The translations under genes and the position numbers were made by a program. Below are positions 1 to 6,945 of a stretch of 13,190 bases of DNA, one piece after another (the first letter of the stretch is position 1; every line of letters begins with the position of its first letter). Source of the DNA: Calditrichia bacterium (GTDB lineage Bacteria; Calditrichota; Calditrichia; Calditrichales; Calditrichaceae); the NCBI GenBank assembly GCA_027039465.1, contig JALWEA010000064.1:1-13190 (forward strand), read 5' to 3'. The notes beneath the pieces were generated by a model. The model made no database searches. It was given only the letters and a program-made list of their open reading frames with translations, and had not been told where the DNA came from.

Positions 1-101
1 AAGAAAAGTGTATTGACAATCGTTTTTCCGAGTTTTTCAAAGAGCGGTAGAAGAAAAGCGCCGCCCAACGCAATCGCGATAATGTAAATTGGTGCTACCA
101 T
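1..101 (-). CDS. mrpD: Mrp/Mbh antiporter subunit D (MnhD-like), N-terminal fragment
   Basis: The first 33 codons of a gene that leaves the window at base 1. The ATG at 101-99 overlaps the mrpC stop in an ATGGTAG junction, which is typical of translational coupling. The visible protein begins MVAPIYIIAIALGGAFLLPL, a hydrophobic first membrane helix. MrpD/MbhH is the NuoL/M/N-like proton-channel subunit that follows MrpC in all Mrp-type operons. Identity rests mainly on position, since too little sequence is visible for a domain match. A second NuoN-like subunit is the alternative. Confidence 0.7.
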   Translation of the reverse strand, partial: MVAPIYIIAIALGGAFLLPLFEKLGKTIVNTLF

Positions 102-448
102 TTCATATCCCTGTAATCACTAATGTCCAATGATTTTTTCTTTGCAAACAGACGAATGACATAAGACAACATCAAAGCGTCAACCGCCACACCGATCACA
201 ATAGCCGTCAGAACCAGCGCCTGAGGCACCGGGTCAACAACTTTGTGCACCGCATCGGTAATACCCACTACCGAATCCAGAATCGGTGCCGTCCTTCCTT
301 TAATGTATCCGATGGAAATCATCAAAACCTGCAAGCCCGTTTCCGCAATGGAAAGACTAAGTACGATCTTAATCAGATTGCGGCGCGTGAGCAATCCCCA
401 GATTCCGACGCCCATGATGATAATCGCGAAGCCTATCATTAATTTCAT
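95..448 (-). CDS. mrpC: Mrp/Mbh antiporter subunit C (NuoK-like)
   Basis: Small NuoK-like membrane subunit of a cation/proton antiporter module. Three membrane helices are visible at about residues 2-22, 25-48 and 75-101. The hallmark loop DPVPQALVLTAIVIG (residues 72-86) is the strongest sign of MnhC/MbhG, because it is nearly invariant in NuoK homologues of the Mrp type. The length of 117 residues is normal. The start ATG at 448 has AAGGT seven bases upstream. The stop overlaps the start of mrpD. In the membrane it would sit between the MrpA-type and MrpD-type channel subunits. Confidence 0.93.
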   Translation of the reverse strand: MKLMIGFAIIIMGVGIWGLLTRRNLIKIVLSLSIAETGLQVLMISIGYIKGRTAPILDSVVGITDAVHKVVDPVPQALVLTAIVIGVAVDALMLSYVIRLFAKKKSLDISDYRDMKW

Positions 449-480
449 TTTATTACCTTAACGTTTCTCAATCCAAACAT
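445..480 (-). other. 11-codon mini-ORF bridging mrpB-like gene and mrpC
   Basis: An ATG at 480 overlaps the stop of the upstream fused subunit as TAATG. It reads MFGLRNVKVIK and stops at a TGA that overlaps the mrpC start as ATGA. The mini-ORF therefore fills the only real gap (31 bp) in an otherwise overlapping operon. It may let terminating ribosomes travel on to mrpC. It has no separate ribosome binding site and may be chance; a product function is not proposed. Confidence 0.3.
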
Positions 481-1169
481 TAATTTTTTAAGTTTTCCAA
501 AATGCCCGAAAGCTCGGTACCTACTTTCAAACCGATAAAAGTGTAAATCACCGGAATGGCACCCGCACTCAGCAAAGCGCCGTAATGTCCCAACGGAAGG
601 AAGCGGTTGTCCAAAAATCCGGCGGCCAAAAGCAATCCCAAAATGCCGACCAATACGTAACTGGCACCGGCGGTCGATTCCAGCCAATTAAGCGCCAAAT
701 GATTCAGTTTGAAATTCGGGAAGACCAGGAACAGGAACAACACACCGGAAGCAATGACCGCTCCGCCCTGGAAACCGCCGCCTGGCGACAAGTGCCCGTT
801 CAGGAAAATGTAAGCCCCGAACATGACGATAAACGGACTGAGCAAATGTGTGCCGGTATTTAAAAATTCACTAGCCGGACGATATTTCTTTTTGCCCGGT
901 TTCGGTTCCTTTTTACGACGGCTCAATAACACGGCCACACCAGTCGCTGCCAAAAAGAGCACGGTAACTTCGCCCAAAGTATCAAAGCCACGATAGGTTA
1001 CCACAATGGCCGTTACCACATTGACCGCGCCCAATTGATGCGGTTCCTTTTCCACATATTCGCGGGCGACACCGGACAAATCCTTCGGTGCGTTCCAGTT
1101 AATCAGCATGTCGAACATCATCCACACCAAAAGCAGTGCTACGGTTAGCGCAAGGGCTCGTTTAATCAT
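480..1169 (-). CDS. Fused MbhE-MnhB subunit of Mrp/Mbh-type antiporter
   Basis: A 229-residue membrane protein with two domains. Residues 1-85 carry the MbhE / MrpA-tail signature NVVTAIVVTYRGFDTLGE (50-67) between two membrane helices. A basic linker (84-97, rich in Lys, Arg and Pro) leads to an MnhB domain at about 100-229, with the family motif HLSPGGGFQGG at 126-136 and four helices. In classical MrpA the first part is the C-terminal tail of a large protein; in Thermococcales Mbh the two parts are separate subunits (E and F). Here they form one chain. The start overlaps the DUF4040 gene by eight bases (1162-1169). The protein would belong to the ion-translocating membrane arm. Confidence 0.9.
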   Translation of the reverse strand: MIKRALALTVALLLVWMMFDMLINWNAPKDLSGVAREYVEKEPHQLGAVNVVTAIVVTYRGFDTLGEVTVLFLAATGVAVLLSRRKKEPKPGKKKYRPASEFLNTGTHLLSPFIVMFGAYIFLNGHLSPGGGFQGGAVIASGVLFLFLVFPNFKLNHLALNWLESTAGASYVLVGILGLLLAAGFLDNRFLPLGHYGALLSAGAIPVIYTFIGLKVGTELSGILENLKN

Positions 1170-1413
1170 GCTCCACCTCCTGCTCGCGCGTTTTTTTAAT
1201 GGCGTACAGAAAAATGGCGGTCGAAAGACCGGCGCCGATGGCCGCTTCGGTCATGGCCACATCCGGAGCCGCCAGAACCACATAAACCACGCTGGCAAAC
1301 AAACTGACAATGCCACCGGCCACAGCCGCTGCAACCAAATTTTTAAGATGAACCGCCATAATCGCGGCTCCGACCATGCCGATGCCCAACAAAATAAGTA
1401 AGATCTCAGTCAT
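1162..1413 (-). CDS. DUF4040 (MbhD/MrpA C-terminal-like) antiporter subunit
   Basis: A short hydrophobic protein of 83 residues, matching the DUF4040 domain that forms part of MrpA in classical Mrp systems and stands alone as MbhD in membrane-bound hydrogenases. Three helices are visible, with the characteristic segment LAAPDVAMTEAAIGAG (residues 48-63) holding conserved acidic residues in the membrane. I place the start at the ATG at 1413, not at the in-frame ATG at 1473: GGAGG lies seven bases ahead of 1413, and the extra residues of the longer form are only basic codons lying over mrpG. It overlaps mrpG by eight bases. Confidence 0.9.
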   Translation of the reverse strand: MTEILLILLGIGMVGAAIMAVHLKNLVAAAVAGGIVSLFASVVYVVLAAPDVAMTEAAIGAGLSTAIFLYAIKKTREQEVEHD

Positions 1414-1771
1414 TATCAGCCTCCTCTTCCGCCTTTTCCGCTTCCAGCGCTTCGTCTTCGGCCAAACGGTCACGAACCGTTTTCTTGGTCAACGGAATAC
1501 CCGCAAAATGTGCGGCACGAGCCAATGCATGGGAAGACAGCGGGTTGGTGGTTACAAGAAAAGCAACCAAAATAAACGTTTGCAAGAACCAATCGGTGTG
1601 ATATAGGCCGATGCCCAATAAAGTTAGAATACTTCCCAAAGTGGTGGACTTGGTGCCGGTCTGCATGCGGTTGTACAAATCGGGCATGCGTAAAATCCCC
1701 AAAGCGCCCAAAAACAAAAACAGCGAACCGATCAAAGCCACAATGGCGCCGAACAAACGAAGAGCTTCCAT
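1406..1771 (-). CDS. mrpG: Mrp/Mbh antiporter subunit G (MnhG/PhaG)
   Basis: A 121-residue MnhG/PhaG protein with three helices near residues 7-27, 43-62 and 66-76. The family signature GALGILRMPDLYNRMQTGTK (residues 22-41) is fully present; the cytoplasmic loop after helix 1 is the conserved region of this family. The C-terminus is unusually charged, ending in a run of Glu, Ala and Asp residues (about 105-121) that continues through the overlap with the next gene. Start ATG at 1771 shares one base with the mrpF stop (TAATG). MrpG is a small accessory subunit needed for assembly of Mrp complexes. Confidence 0.95.
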   Translation of the reverse strand: MEALRLFGAIVALIGSLFLFLGALGILRMPDLYNRMQTGTKSTTLGSILTLLGIGLYHTDWFLQTFILVAFLVTTNPLSSHALARAAHFAGIPLTKKTVRDRLAEDEALEAEKAEEEADND

Positions 1772-2031
1772 TACAGCCCTCCTTCCAAATAACGTGCAAC
1801 GGCAATCACGCCGATAAAACTCAAAATACCGTAAACCAAAGCCACATCCAGATAAATAACCCGATTGGTGTAAAGCGCGATAAAAACGATCAACGAAGTG
1901 GAAATAATCGTTAATACGTCCAGGGCCACCGTTCTGTCGGCAACGGAAGGTCCTAGAACAAATCGGGTTGCGGCCACCAAAACGGCAACCATGGCTATCA
2001 CCGTGGCGATATGCATCAATGTCTCAGCCAA
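1771..2031 (-). CDS. mrpF: Mrp/Mbh antiporter subunit F (MnhF/PhaF)
   Basis: An 86-residue protein with three membrane helices. The conserved core RFVLGPSVADRTVALDVL (residues 23-40) is the classic MnhF/PhaF motif, with the Asp residues thought to take part in cation passage. Length fits the family (80-95). It overlaps mrpE upstream by eight bases and mrpG downstream by one base, so translation of the three is probably coupled. MrpF is associated with sodium or bile-salt efflux in studied Mrp systems. Confidence 0.95.
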   Translation of the reverse strand: MAETLMHIATVIAMVAVLVAATRFVLGPSVADRTVALDVLTIISTSLIVFIALYTNRVIYLDVALVYGILSFIGVIAVARYLEGGL

Positions 2032-2536
2032 AGATCACCTCCAGATATTTCTCAAAACCAGCAACAATTTTTTCCGTGGCACCTTCAACATCCATATCGG
2101 TCACATCAATCCAGTGAATGTAATAATAGTCGTCTTTTACTTCGACCGACAACGTGCCCGGCGTTAAAGTAATGGAATTGGCCAAAATCATCCGACCGAT
2201 TTTGGATTTTAATCGTGTCTTTACTTTAACGATACCCGGATTAATGGGAATGTGCGGTTGGATAACACGACGGGCCACATCAAAGTTCGATTGAACAATA
2301 GCGATAAATAGGTAAAAAATATAAATGACGGAATAGACAACTTTTTTAACCGTTACTTTGGGTAGCTCGGAAGCCTGGACGAAAATCAGGGAAACCAAAA
2401 AAGCCGTGATAAAAATAACCACCCAGTTGCCGACAATCGTTACATGCGTCCAGGCAATGTAAAAAATCAGCAGAACAACGGCCACAATAAAGGCATTTAA
2501 AATTCGAATAAATGCATTCGGTGATGTTTTCTCCAT
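2024..2536 (-). CDS. mrpE: Mrp/Mbh antiporter subunit E (MnhE/PhaE)
   Basis: A 170-residue MnhE protein. Two or three N-terminal helices (about 10-55 and 66-86) are followed by a soluble part with the conserved stretch VIQPHIPINPGIVKVKTRLK (residues 91-110) and NSITLTPGTLSVEV (115-128), both diagnostic for the family. The gene is the first structural gene after marR, 30 bp downstream of it, and starts the order E-F-G-DUF4040-E/B-C-D seen in Mbh clusters. Its ribosome binding site is weak (GAGAG about ten bases upstream), so read-through from marR may matter. Confidence 0.94.
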   Translation of the reverse strand: MEKTSPNAFIRILNAFIVAVVLLIFYIAWTHVTIVGNWVVIFITAFLVSLIFVQASELPKVTVKKVVYSVIYIFYLFIAIVQSNFDVARRVIQPHIPINPGIVKVKTRLKSKIGRMILANSITLTPGTLSVEVKDDYYYIHWIDVTDMDVEGATEKIVAGFEKYLEVIFG

Positions 2537-2566
2537 CTTGTGTACTCTCTTTAATAAGTTTCTGTT

Positions 2567-3037
2567 TTACGATTCTTGTAAATATTTTTCCTGTTTTTGC
2601 AACCAGGCATCCAAAGCGTTTAATAATGTTTGAATGGCCTCGGCTACTTTTTCTCTTTCGTCCGGTTCGATCTGATCAAAAATTTCGCGATGAATATCAA
2701 TGGCCGCACGGCGCATTTTCTTGACCAACTTCTTGCCTTGCGAGGTCAGGCTCACATTAATATTACGCCGATCATCCAATGAAATTCTTCGTACCACGTA
2801 ACCTTTGTTTTCCAAAGAAGTGATAATGCGGGTGACGCCTCCCGGTGTGATTTCCAGCCGCTCCGACAATTCCTTAACACCGATGGAATCGATTTCAAAA
2901 AATTGCACCAAACAATTGTACTCGGATTGCGAGATGCCGATCAGCTTCATGAAGTAGGCATCTTTCAACGCACATTTTTGACGCAACTTAAAAATAAGAT
3001 CCGCGATTTTGTTGTAAGCATCGTCTTGTAAAATCAT
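2567..3037 (-). CDS. MarR-family winged-helix transcriptional regulator
   Basis: A 156-residue MarR-type regulator. The winged helix-turn-helix spans about residues 37-105: helices 52-60 and 64-77 (recognition helix ITPGGVTRIITSLENKGY), then the wing with the family's SLDDRRNINVSLTSQGK (86-102). Helices at both ends would form the dimer interface. Two Cys residues (22 and 42) could be redox-sensitive, but that is speculation. It is the promoter-proximal gene of the antiporter operon and has a good Shine-Dalgarno site (GAGGTG). An inverted repeat sits between its own -35 and -10 elements, so autorepression and control of the mrp genes in response to a ligand or ion stress are likely. The effector is unknown. 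Confidence 0.93.
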   Translation of the reverse strand: MILQDDAYNKIADLIFKLRQKCALKDAYFMKLIGISQSEYNCLVQFFEIDSIGVKELSERLEITPGGVTRIITSLENKGYVVRRISLDDRRNINVSLTSQGKKLVKKMRRAAIDIHREIFDQIEPDEREKVAEAIQTLLNALDAWLQKQEKYLQES

Positions 3038-3066
3038 TTCACCTCGTCAAATATTTTAGGCCGTAA

Positions 3067-3093
3067 ATTATATACTTAATAAATAATTGTCAA
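3067..3093 (-). promoter_or_regulatory. Promoter of marR-mrp operon with embedded operator-like palindrome
   Basis: Read on the minus strand there is TTGACA (3093-3088), a 15-base spacer, and TATAAT (3072-3067), about 30 bases ahead of the marR start. Both hexamers match the sigma70 consensus exactly; the spacer is two bases short. Positions 3067-3087 form an imperfect 21-bp palindrome with perfect five-base ends (ATTAT/ATAAT) and most inner bases symmetric. This fits the size of MarR operators, and a repressor there would block polymerase. Confidence 0.7.
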
Positions 3094-3182
3094 AATAAAT
3101 TTTTTATTTTTTAAAATGTATAATAATTCACAAGTTAAGGCATAAAAACCGAATCGGAACGATGGAATCGTTTGAAAGTATT

Positions 3183-3198
3183 CGATAAACGGTTATCG
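3183..3198. repeat. Short perfect inverted repeat in marR-mscS intergenic region
   Basis: CGATAA and TTATCG flank ACGG. The repeat lies in the middle of the 289-bp divergent region between marR and the mscS gene, about 130 bp ahead of mscS. It could be an operator half-site pair. I found no convincing consensus promoter for mscS; the nearest candidate is the AT-rich stretch at about 3265-3296. Confidence 0.35.
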
Positions 3199-3326
3199 GA
3201 TATTTCGTTAACTTTGAATAAAAATGCAAAGACTCGGTTAATGCCAAAACAATCCTTTTAATTTTTGATGATTTTTTATTTTAAATTCAGTAGATTCTTG
3301 GTACTTGTCAACTCGGGAGAATCGCC

Positions 3327-4208
3327 ATGTCTTCTATTTTTCAACATGCGCAAGATATTTTCAAATTTACATTGTTCACCATTAATCGCACCCCCATTAC
3401 GCTTTCATCCGTTTTCCTGTTTTTAATCGTATTGGCCATTACCTATTTTTTTGCCAAATTCACCAATTTCTTTATCTTACGACGCCTCCTTAAACGGTTC
3501 AATGTGGATGAAGGACTCCGCTTCACTTTGCAACGCATTAATTTTTACACGTTGATGCTAATCGGCGTAATTATTGCCTTTCAGTTTATCGGCATCGATT
3601 TAAGCGGTTTGGCGGTTATCTTCGGCATGCTTTCCGTTGGCATAGGCTTCGGTTTACAGAATATTACTTCCAATTTTGTTTCCGGAATTATTCTGCTTCT
3701 TGAACGCCCGATTAAAATCGGTGACCGCGTAATGGTAGGCGACACGGAAGGCGACGTTCTCGATATTAATATCCGATCGACGACTATCAGCTCGTTAAAT
3801 AATGTTTCGATCATTGTACCGAATTCCGATTTTATTTCCAGTAAAGTGATTAACTGGTCGCATGGTGATCCGAAAGTACGCATCACCATTGACGTCGGAG
3901 TTTCTTACGATTCGGATTTGGATTTAGTCTTGCGCACTTTAAGGGAAGTTGCCGATGAACACCCCAATGTGTTAAAAAGGCCGGAACCGGATGTTCTGTT
4001 TCTGAGCTTTGGTGATTCCGCCTGGAATTTACGTTTACGGGTGTGGCTGCCCAACCCGAAGAATCACCACAAAATCCGCTCGGAATTGAATATTGCCATT
4101 GTGCGTAAATTCAGAGAACGAAATATTGAAATCCCCTTTCCTCAGCAGGATTTGCACGTTCGCAGTTCGGTGCCCATCCCTGTGCTTCCCGATTCGAAAA
4201 TTTCTTGA
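3327..4208 (+). CDS. mscS: Small-conductance mechanosensitive channel (MscS family)
   Basis: A 293-residue MscS-type channel that opens under membrane tension to release solutes after osmotic downshift. Three helices are visible: TM1 about 25-47, TM2 70-90 and pore-lining TM3 94-122 (GLAVIFGMLSVGIGFGLQNI onward), rich in Gly and Ala as expected. The beta domain follows (ERPIKIGDRVMV, 126-137, is a family hallmark), then the alpha-beta vestibule domain to about residue 275. The short Pro-rich tail is ordinary. The start at 3327 has GGGAGA eight bases upstream. It is divergent from the mrp operon, so both flanking units deal with ion or osmotic balance; no shared control is demonstrated. Confidence 0.96.
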   Translation: MSSIFQHAQDIFKFTLFTINRTPITLSSVFLFLIVLAITYFFAKFTNFFILRRLLKRFNVDEGLRFTLQRINFYTLMLIGVIIAFQFIGIDLSGLAVIFGMLSVGIGFGLQNITSNFVSGIILLLERPIKIGDRVMVGDTEGDVLDINIRSTTISSLNNVSIIVPNSDFISSKVINWSHGDPKVRITIDVGVSYDSDLDLVLRTLREVADEHPNVLKRPEPDVLFLSFGDSAWNLRLRVWLPNPKNHHKIRSELNIAIVRKFRERNIEIPFPQQDLHVRSSVPIPVLPDSKIS

Positions 4209-4330
4209 GCCGGAAATTTTAAAAATGTGCGCCAAGTAACTGAAATTGAAATTCGAAAGGTTTACTTTTTTGTAAATTAGCCGAATAATAAAGCTAAATA
4301 CCGTATTCAACAAAATACAGGAATGGCATT

Positions 4331-4645
4331 ATGAAACGTTTACTAATTCTTTTTACTTTAATCCTTTTAACCGTTGCTTGCGTTTCCACCAACAAAAGCC
4401 TGTGGGAGAAATCCAAGGTTTCCGTGGATCCTTTTGTCAGCCAATGGATGCAGGCTCCTGCAAAGTCAAGCGGCGAGGTCTTGCCCGTACTGGTAATCTC
4501 CAGCGCGCCTCTGGCCGATTTTACCTTCTTGAAAAAAATCGCCCACAACCGCTACACGGGCCATGTAACCAAAGCCCAACTGCGGCAATTAATGCAGGAC
4601 GAACGCATTATCCGCATCAGCAGCGGGCAGCAAAAATTGCATTAA
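4331..4645 (+). CDS. Small lipoprotein with peptidase-inhibitor I9-like C-terminal half
   Basis: A 104-residue predicted lipoprotein. Signal peptide 1-16 (MKRLLILFTLILLTVA) ends at Cys17, and the site fits the lipoprotein pattern although position -3 is Thr. Residues 48-104 look like the propeptide (I9) fold: strand 50-58, helix 62-70, strand 75-80, helix 82-91, strand 92-98. The segment YTGHVTKAQLRQLMQD with RIISG-like RISSG (95-99) parallels the propeptide of the subtilase encoded 125 bp downstream, where YATVIVPQDRLQEL is followed by RISMG. I infer an envelope-anchored inhibitor or chaperone of that protease. The similarity is weak and by eye; it may simply be a hypothetical lipoprotein. 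AGGA precedes the ATG by ten bases. Confidence 0.75.
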   Translation: MKRLLILFTLILLTVACVSTNKSLWEKSKVSVDPFVSQWMQAPAKSSGEVLPVLVISSAPLADFTFLKKIAHNRYTGHVTKAQLRQLMQDERIIRISSGQQKLH

Positions 4646-4666
4646 CCTCATGGGTCGATTTTTATC

Positions 4667-4717
4667 AAAGGCTTCCTTTTGATGACACCAAACACATCGT
4701 TTTCATTAGAAGCCTTT
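4667..4717 (+). repeat. Long-range inverted repeat between lipoprotein and subtilase genes
   Basis: Perfect nine-base arms AAAGGCTTC (4667-4675) and GAAGCCTTT (4709-4717) enclose 33 bases that hold a smaller GATG/CATC pair (4681-4698). The position, just after the lipoprotein stop and before the subtilase, suits an RNA structure that protects or attenuates the transcript. It is not a standard terminator, as no long T-run follows. Confidence 0.4.
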
Positions 4718-4770
4718 TCAATTAAAATAAAATATTCTTTAACCCGCTCCCATAAAACAAGGAGTTTTTT

Positions 4771-6879
4771 ATGAGATTTTTAATTTTTATCTTAGCTCTG
4801 CTTTCCTTTTTGCAAGCCCAGATAATCGATCCCTATTTGCAGCACTCCATGCAAATGCCTTTGGCCAAAGCTCAGTTCAAAACCTACCACCTTTTGGTGC
4901 ACGGTTCCAATCGTATCGACGACGCTTTGTACAAGGCGGGATTCGAAGTTCAGTCCGATTTCGGCGACTATGCCACGGTCATCGTGCCGCAGGACCGCTT
5001 GCAGGAGCTGTTCAACCTGCCGGGCGTCGATCGCATATCCATGGGCGTTAAAAGCAAGCTCATGAATTCATTGGCCGTCCGCTACCAAAACGTGCAGCGC
5101 GCTTACGAAAAGGGTTACACGGGAACCAATGTGATCGCCGGGATCATTGACACGGGCATCGATTTCCATCATCCCATGTTTATCAAAAACGGTAAAACGC
5201 GCATCTTAAGCATTTGGGATCAAACCATCGACGACACCCATCCCAGCGGTTATGATTACGGAACCGAATTTACCGAAGCTCAGATCAATCAGGATTTGGC
5301 TTCGGGCAATCCGTTTAGCGTGGTTAATCATCACGATACGGAGGGACACGGTACCCACGTGGCCGGTTCCTTTGTCGGGCGCGATCCGACTACTACCCCG
5401 CCGGATACATTGGATGGCGGCGCGATCGATGCCAATATCGTGGTCGTTAAAACCAGTTACAAAAACGCGGATATTTTGGATGCCGTCAATTACATCTTCG
5501 GCAAAGCGGATGCGGCCGGTAAACCGTGCGTCATTAACATCAGCCTGGGAAATCAGTACGGTCCGCATGACGGCACGGATGATTTCAATACATCTCTTAG
5601 CAGTTTAACCGGGCCGGGACACATCATTGTGCGCTCCGCAGGCAATGACGGCGCTCATGCGCTCCATTACTTTAAAGACAATGTGGTTTCATCGGAAGAT
5701 ATTCAATTCGGCTATTGTAAATATTTTACTTTGTGGATCGAGAAAGGCGACAATTTGCTCTCGGTTTCTTTAAAATGGTCAAACGGCTCCATCACCAATG
5801 TCACGCAAAACGGGCATAAATCCGCCAGCGGTATTGACTTATATTTAATGCCGGCTTCGTATCATCCCAACGGCAAGGTGGGCGTTTATGTTTTTATGGA
5901 CAATACGTCTTTGAAGAACGAGACGTTTACCTTAACGCTCACGGGTTTAAGCGATAACAATCATAACAACAAAATCGAACGCCACGGTTGGGCCGACTCT
6001 TCCGTGGTAAAATCGCCTTACGGAGCCTTTTCGCAAGGTACTTTGTACGGCAATAGTTTTTATCCGTTCACTTTAGCCAACGACGCCTGCAATGCAAACG
6101 TCATTGCCGTTGGCTCCTTTATTACCCGCGAAACATGGCCTGCCAGCGACGGCAACAATTACCACTACCCCAACAGCGGCGATGTGGGCGGCATTTCTTC
6201 CTACAGTTCCATCGGCCCGACGGCTAACAATATGTCCAAACCCGATATTGTCGCCGGTGGTACCATCGTGCTTTCGGCCCGCAGTCAGGATGCCAACTAT
6301 CAGGCGGCCTTCCTGCCCCCTGCGCCCTACACCGATCATTACGCTTACATGCAGGGAACTTCCATGGCTTCGCCGGTGGCAGCCGGAGCCATTGCTTTGC
6401 TGTTGGAGAAAAATCCCGATTGGGGTCCGGATGACGTGATCAATTATCTTTCACATCATGCCCAAGGCACGCACAGAGCGGCAGGTGAAACGGCCGACCA
6501 ATTAGCCGTGAAGGATAATCCCAACACCTACGATCGTGTATTCGGGTACGGCGCGGTTGACCTGACCGACGCCTTTAACGCCGATTCCATCGAACCCATC
6601 GAGCTGCAACCGACCAATTACGTACTTTACCAGAATCGCCCGAATCCTTTTAATCCGTCCACCGAAATTTGGTTTAAAGTAAACGGAAACAAGCGGCGCC
6701 ATGTTACTTTAAAGGTTTACAATACGCGAGGACAATTGGTGCGTACGCTGTTGGATCAAAAAGTCGTCGGCAAACATCACGTTTATTTCAACGGATCCGA
6801 TTTGGCCACCGGTTTGTACATTTACCGGTTGACCGTTGACGGAAAGCAAATTTCCAAAAAAATGGTCTTAATGAAATAA
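4771..6879 (+). CDS. Secreted subtilisin-like serine protease with type IX sorting domain
   Basis: A 702-residue S8 peptidase. Signal peptide about 1-16; I9 propeptide about 37-98 (ending VDRISMGVKSKL); catalytic domain about 118-605. The triad is complete: Asp127 (IIDTG), His193 (GHGTHVAG), Ser531 (GTSMASP), with oxyanion Asn292 (SAGND). Between Asn292 and Ser531 lies a long insertion, about residues 305-430, predicted mostly beta, comparable in placement to the jelly-roll insert of Csp-type subtilases (inference). The tail 615-702 is a Por-type C-terminal sorting domain with YQNRPNPFNPST and ending GLYIYRLTV...KMVLMK, so export by a type IX system and surface attachment or release is expected. 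AAGGAG precedes the ATG by seven bases. The lipoprotein upstream may be its partner. Substrate unknown. Confidence 0.96.
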   Translation: MRFLIFILALLSFLQAQIIDPYLQHSMQMPLAKAQFKTYHLLVHGSNRIDDALYKAGFEVQSDFGDYATVIVPQDRLQELFNLPGVDRISMGVKSKLMNSLAVRYQNVQRAYEKGYTGTNVIAGIIDTGIDFHHPMFIKNGKTRILSIWDQTIDDTHPSGYDYGTEFTEAQINQDLASGNPFSVVNHHDTEGHGTHVAGSFVGRDPTTTPPDTLDGGAIDANIVVVKTSYKNADILDAVNYIFGKADAAGKPCVINISLGNQYGPHDGTDDFNTSLSSLTGPGHIIVRSAGNDGAHALHYFKDNVVSSEDIQFGYCKYFTLWIEKGDNLLSVSLKWSNGSITNVTQNGHKSASGIDLYLMPASYHPNGKVGVYVFMDNTSLKNETFTLTLTGLSDNNHNNKIERHGWADSSVVKSPYGAFSQGTLYGNSFYPFTLANDACNANVIAVGSFITRETWPASDGNNYHYPNSGDVGGISSYSSIGPTANNMSKPDIVAGGTIVLSARSQDANYQAAFLPPAPYTDHYAYMQGTSMASPVAAGAIALLLEKNPDWGPDDVINYLSHHAQGTHRAAGETADQLAVKDNPNTYDRVFGYGAVDLTDAFNADSIEPIELQPTNYVLYQNRPNPFNPSTEIWFKVNGNKRRHVTLKVYNTRGQLVRTLLDQKVVGKHHVYFNGSDLATGLYIYRLTVDGKQISKKMVLMK

Positions 6880-6908
6880 CGTTCATTGGCTATTCACAAA
6901 TACAAACG

Positions 6909-6945
6909 GCAGGGCAGACTATTTTTGGGCTGCCCTGCTTTTTTT
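6909..6945 (+). terminator. Intrinsic terminator of the subtilase gene
   Basis: Perfect nine-base stem GCAGGGCAG (6909-6917) and CTGCCCTGC (6930-6938) with a 12-base loop, followed at once by seven T residues. It lies 30 bases after the subtilase stop. The right arm, T-run and part of the loop are also the last codons of btuF on the other strand. No T-run follows on the minus strand, so it is one-directional. Confidence 0.92.

Noticed and set aside
585..863. Plus-strand open frame of 92 codons in the antiporter region
   Set aside because: Antisense shadow of the MbhE-MnhB gene, Gln and Arg-rich with no domain or start signal.
4378..4725. 115-codon open frame overlapping the small lipoprotein gene in another frame
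   Set aside because: The overlapping frame at 4331 has a signal peptide, lipoprotein cysteine and sensible start; this one has none of these.
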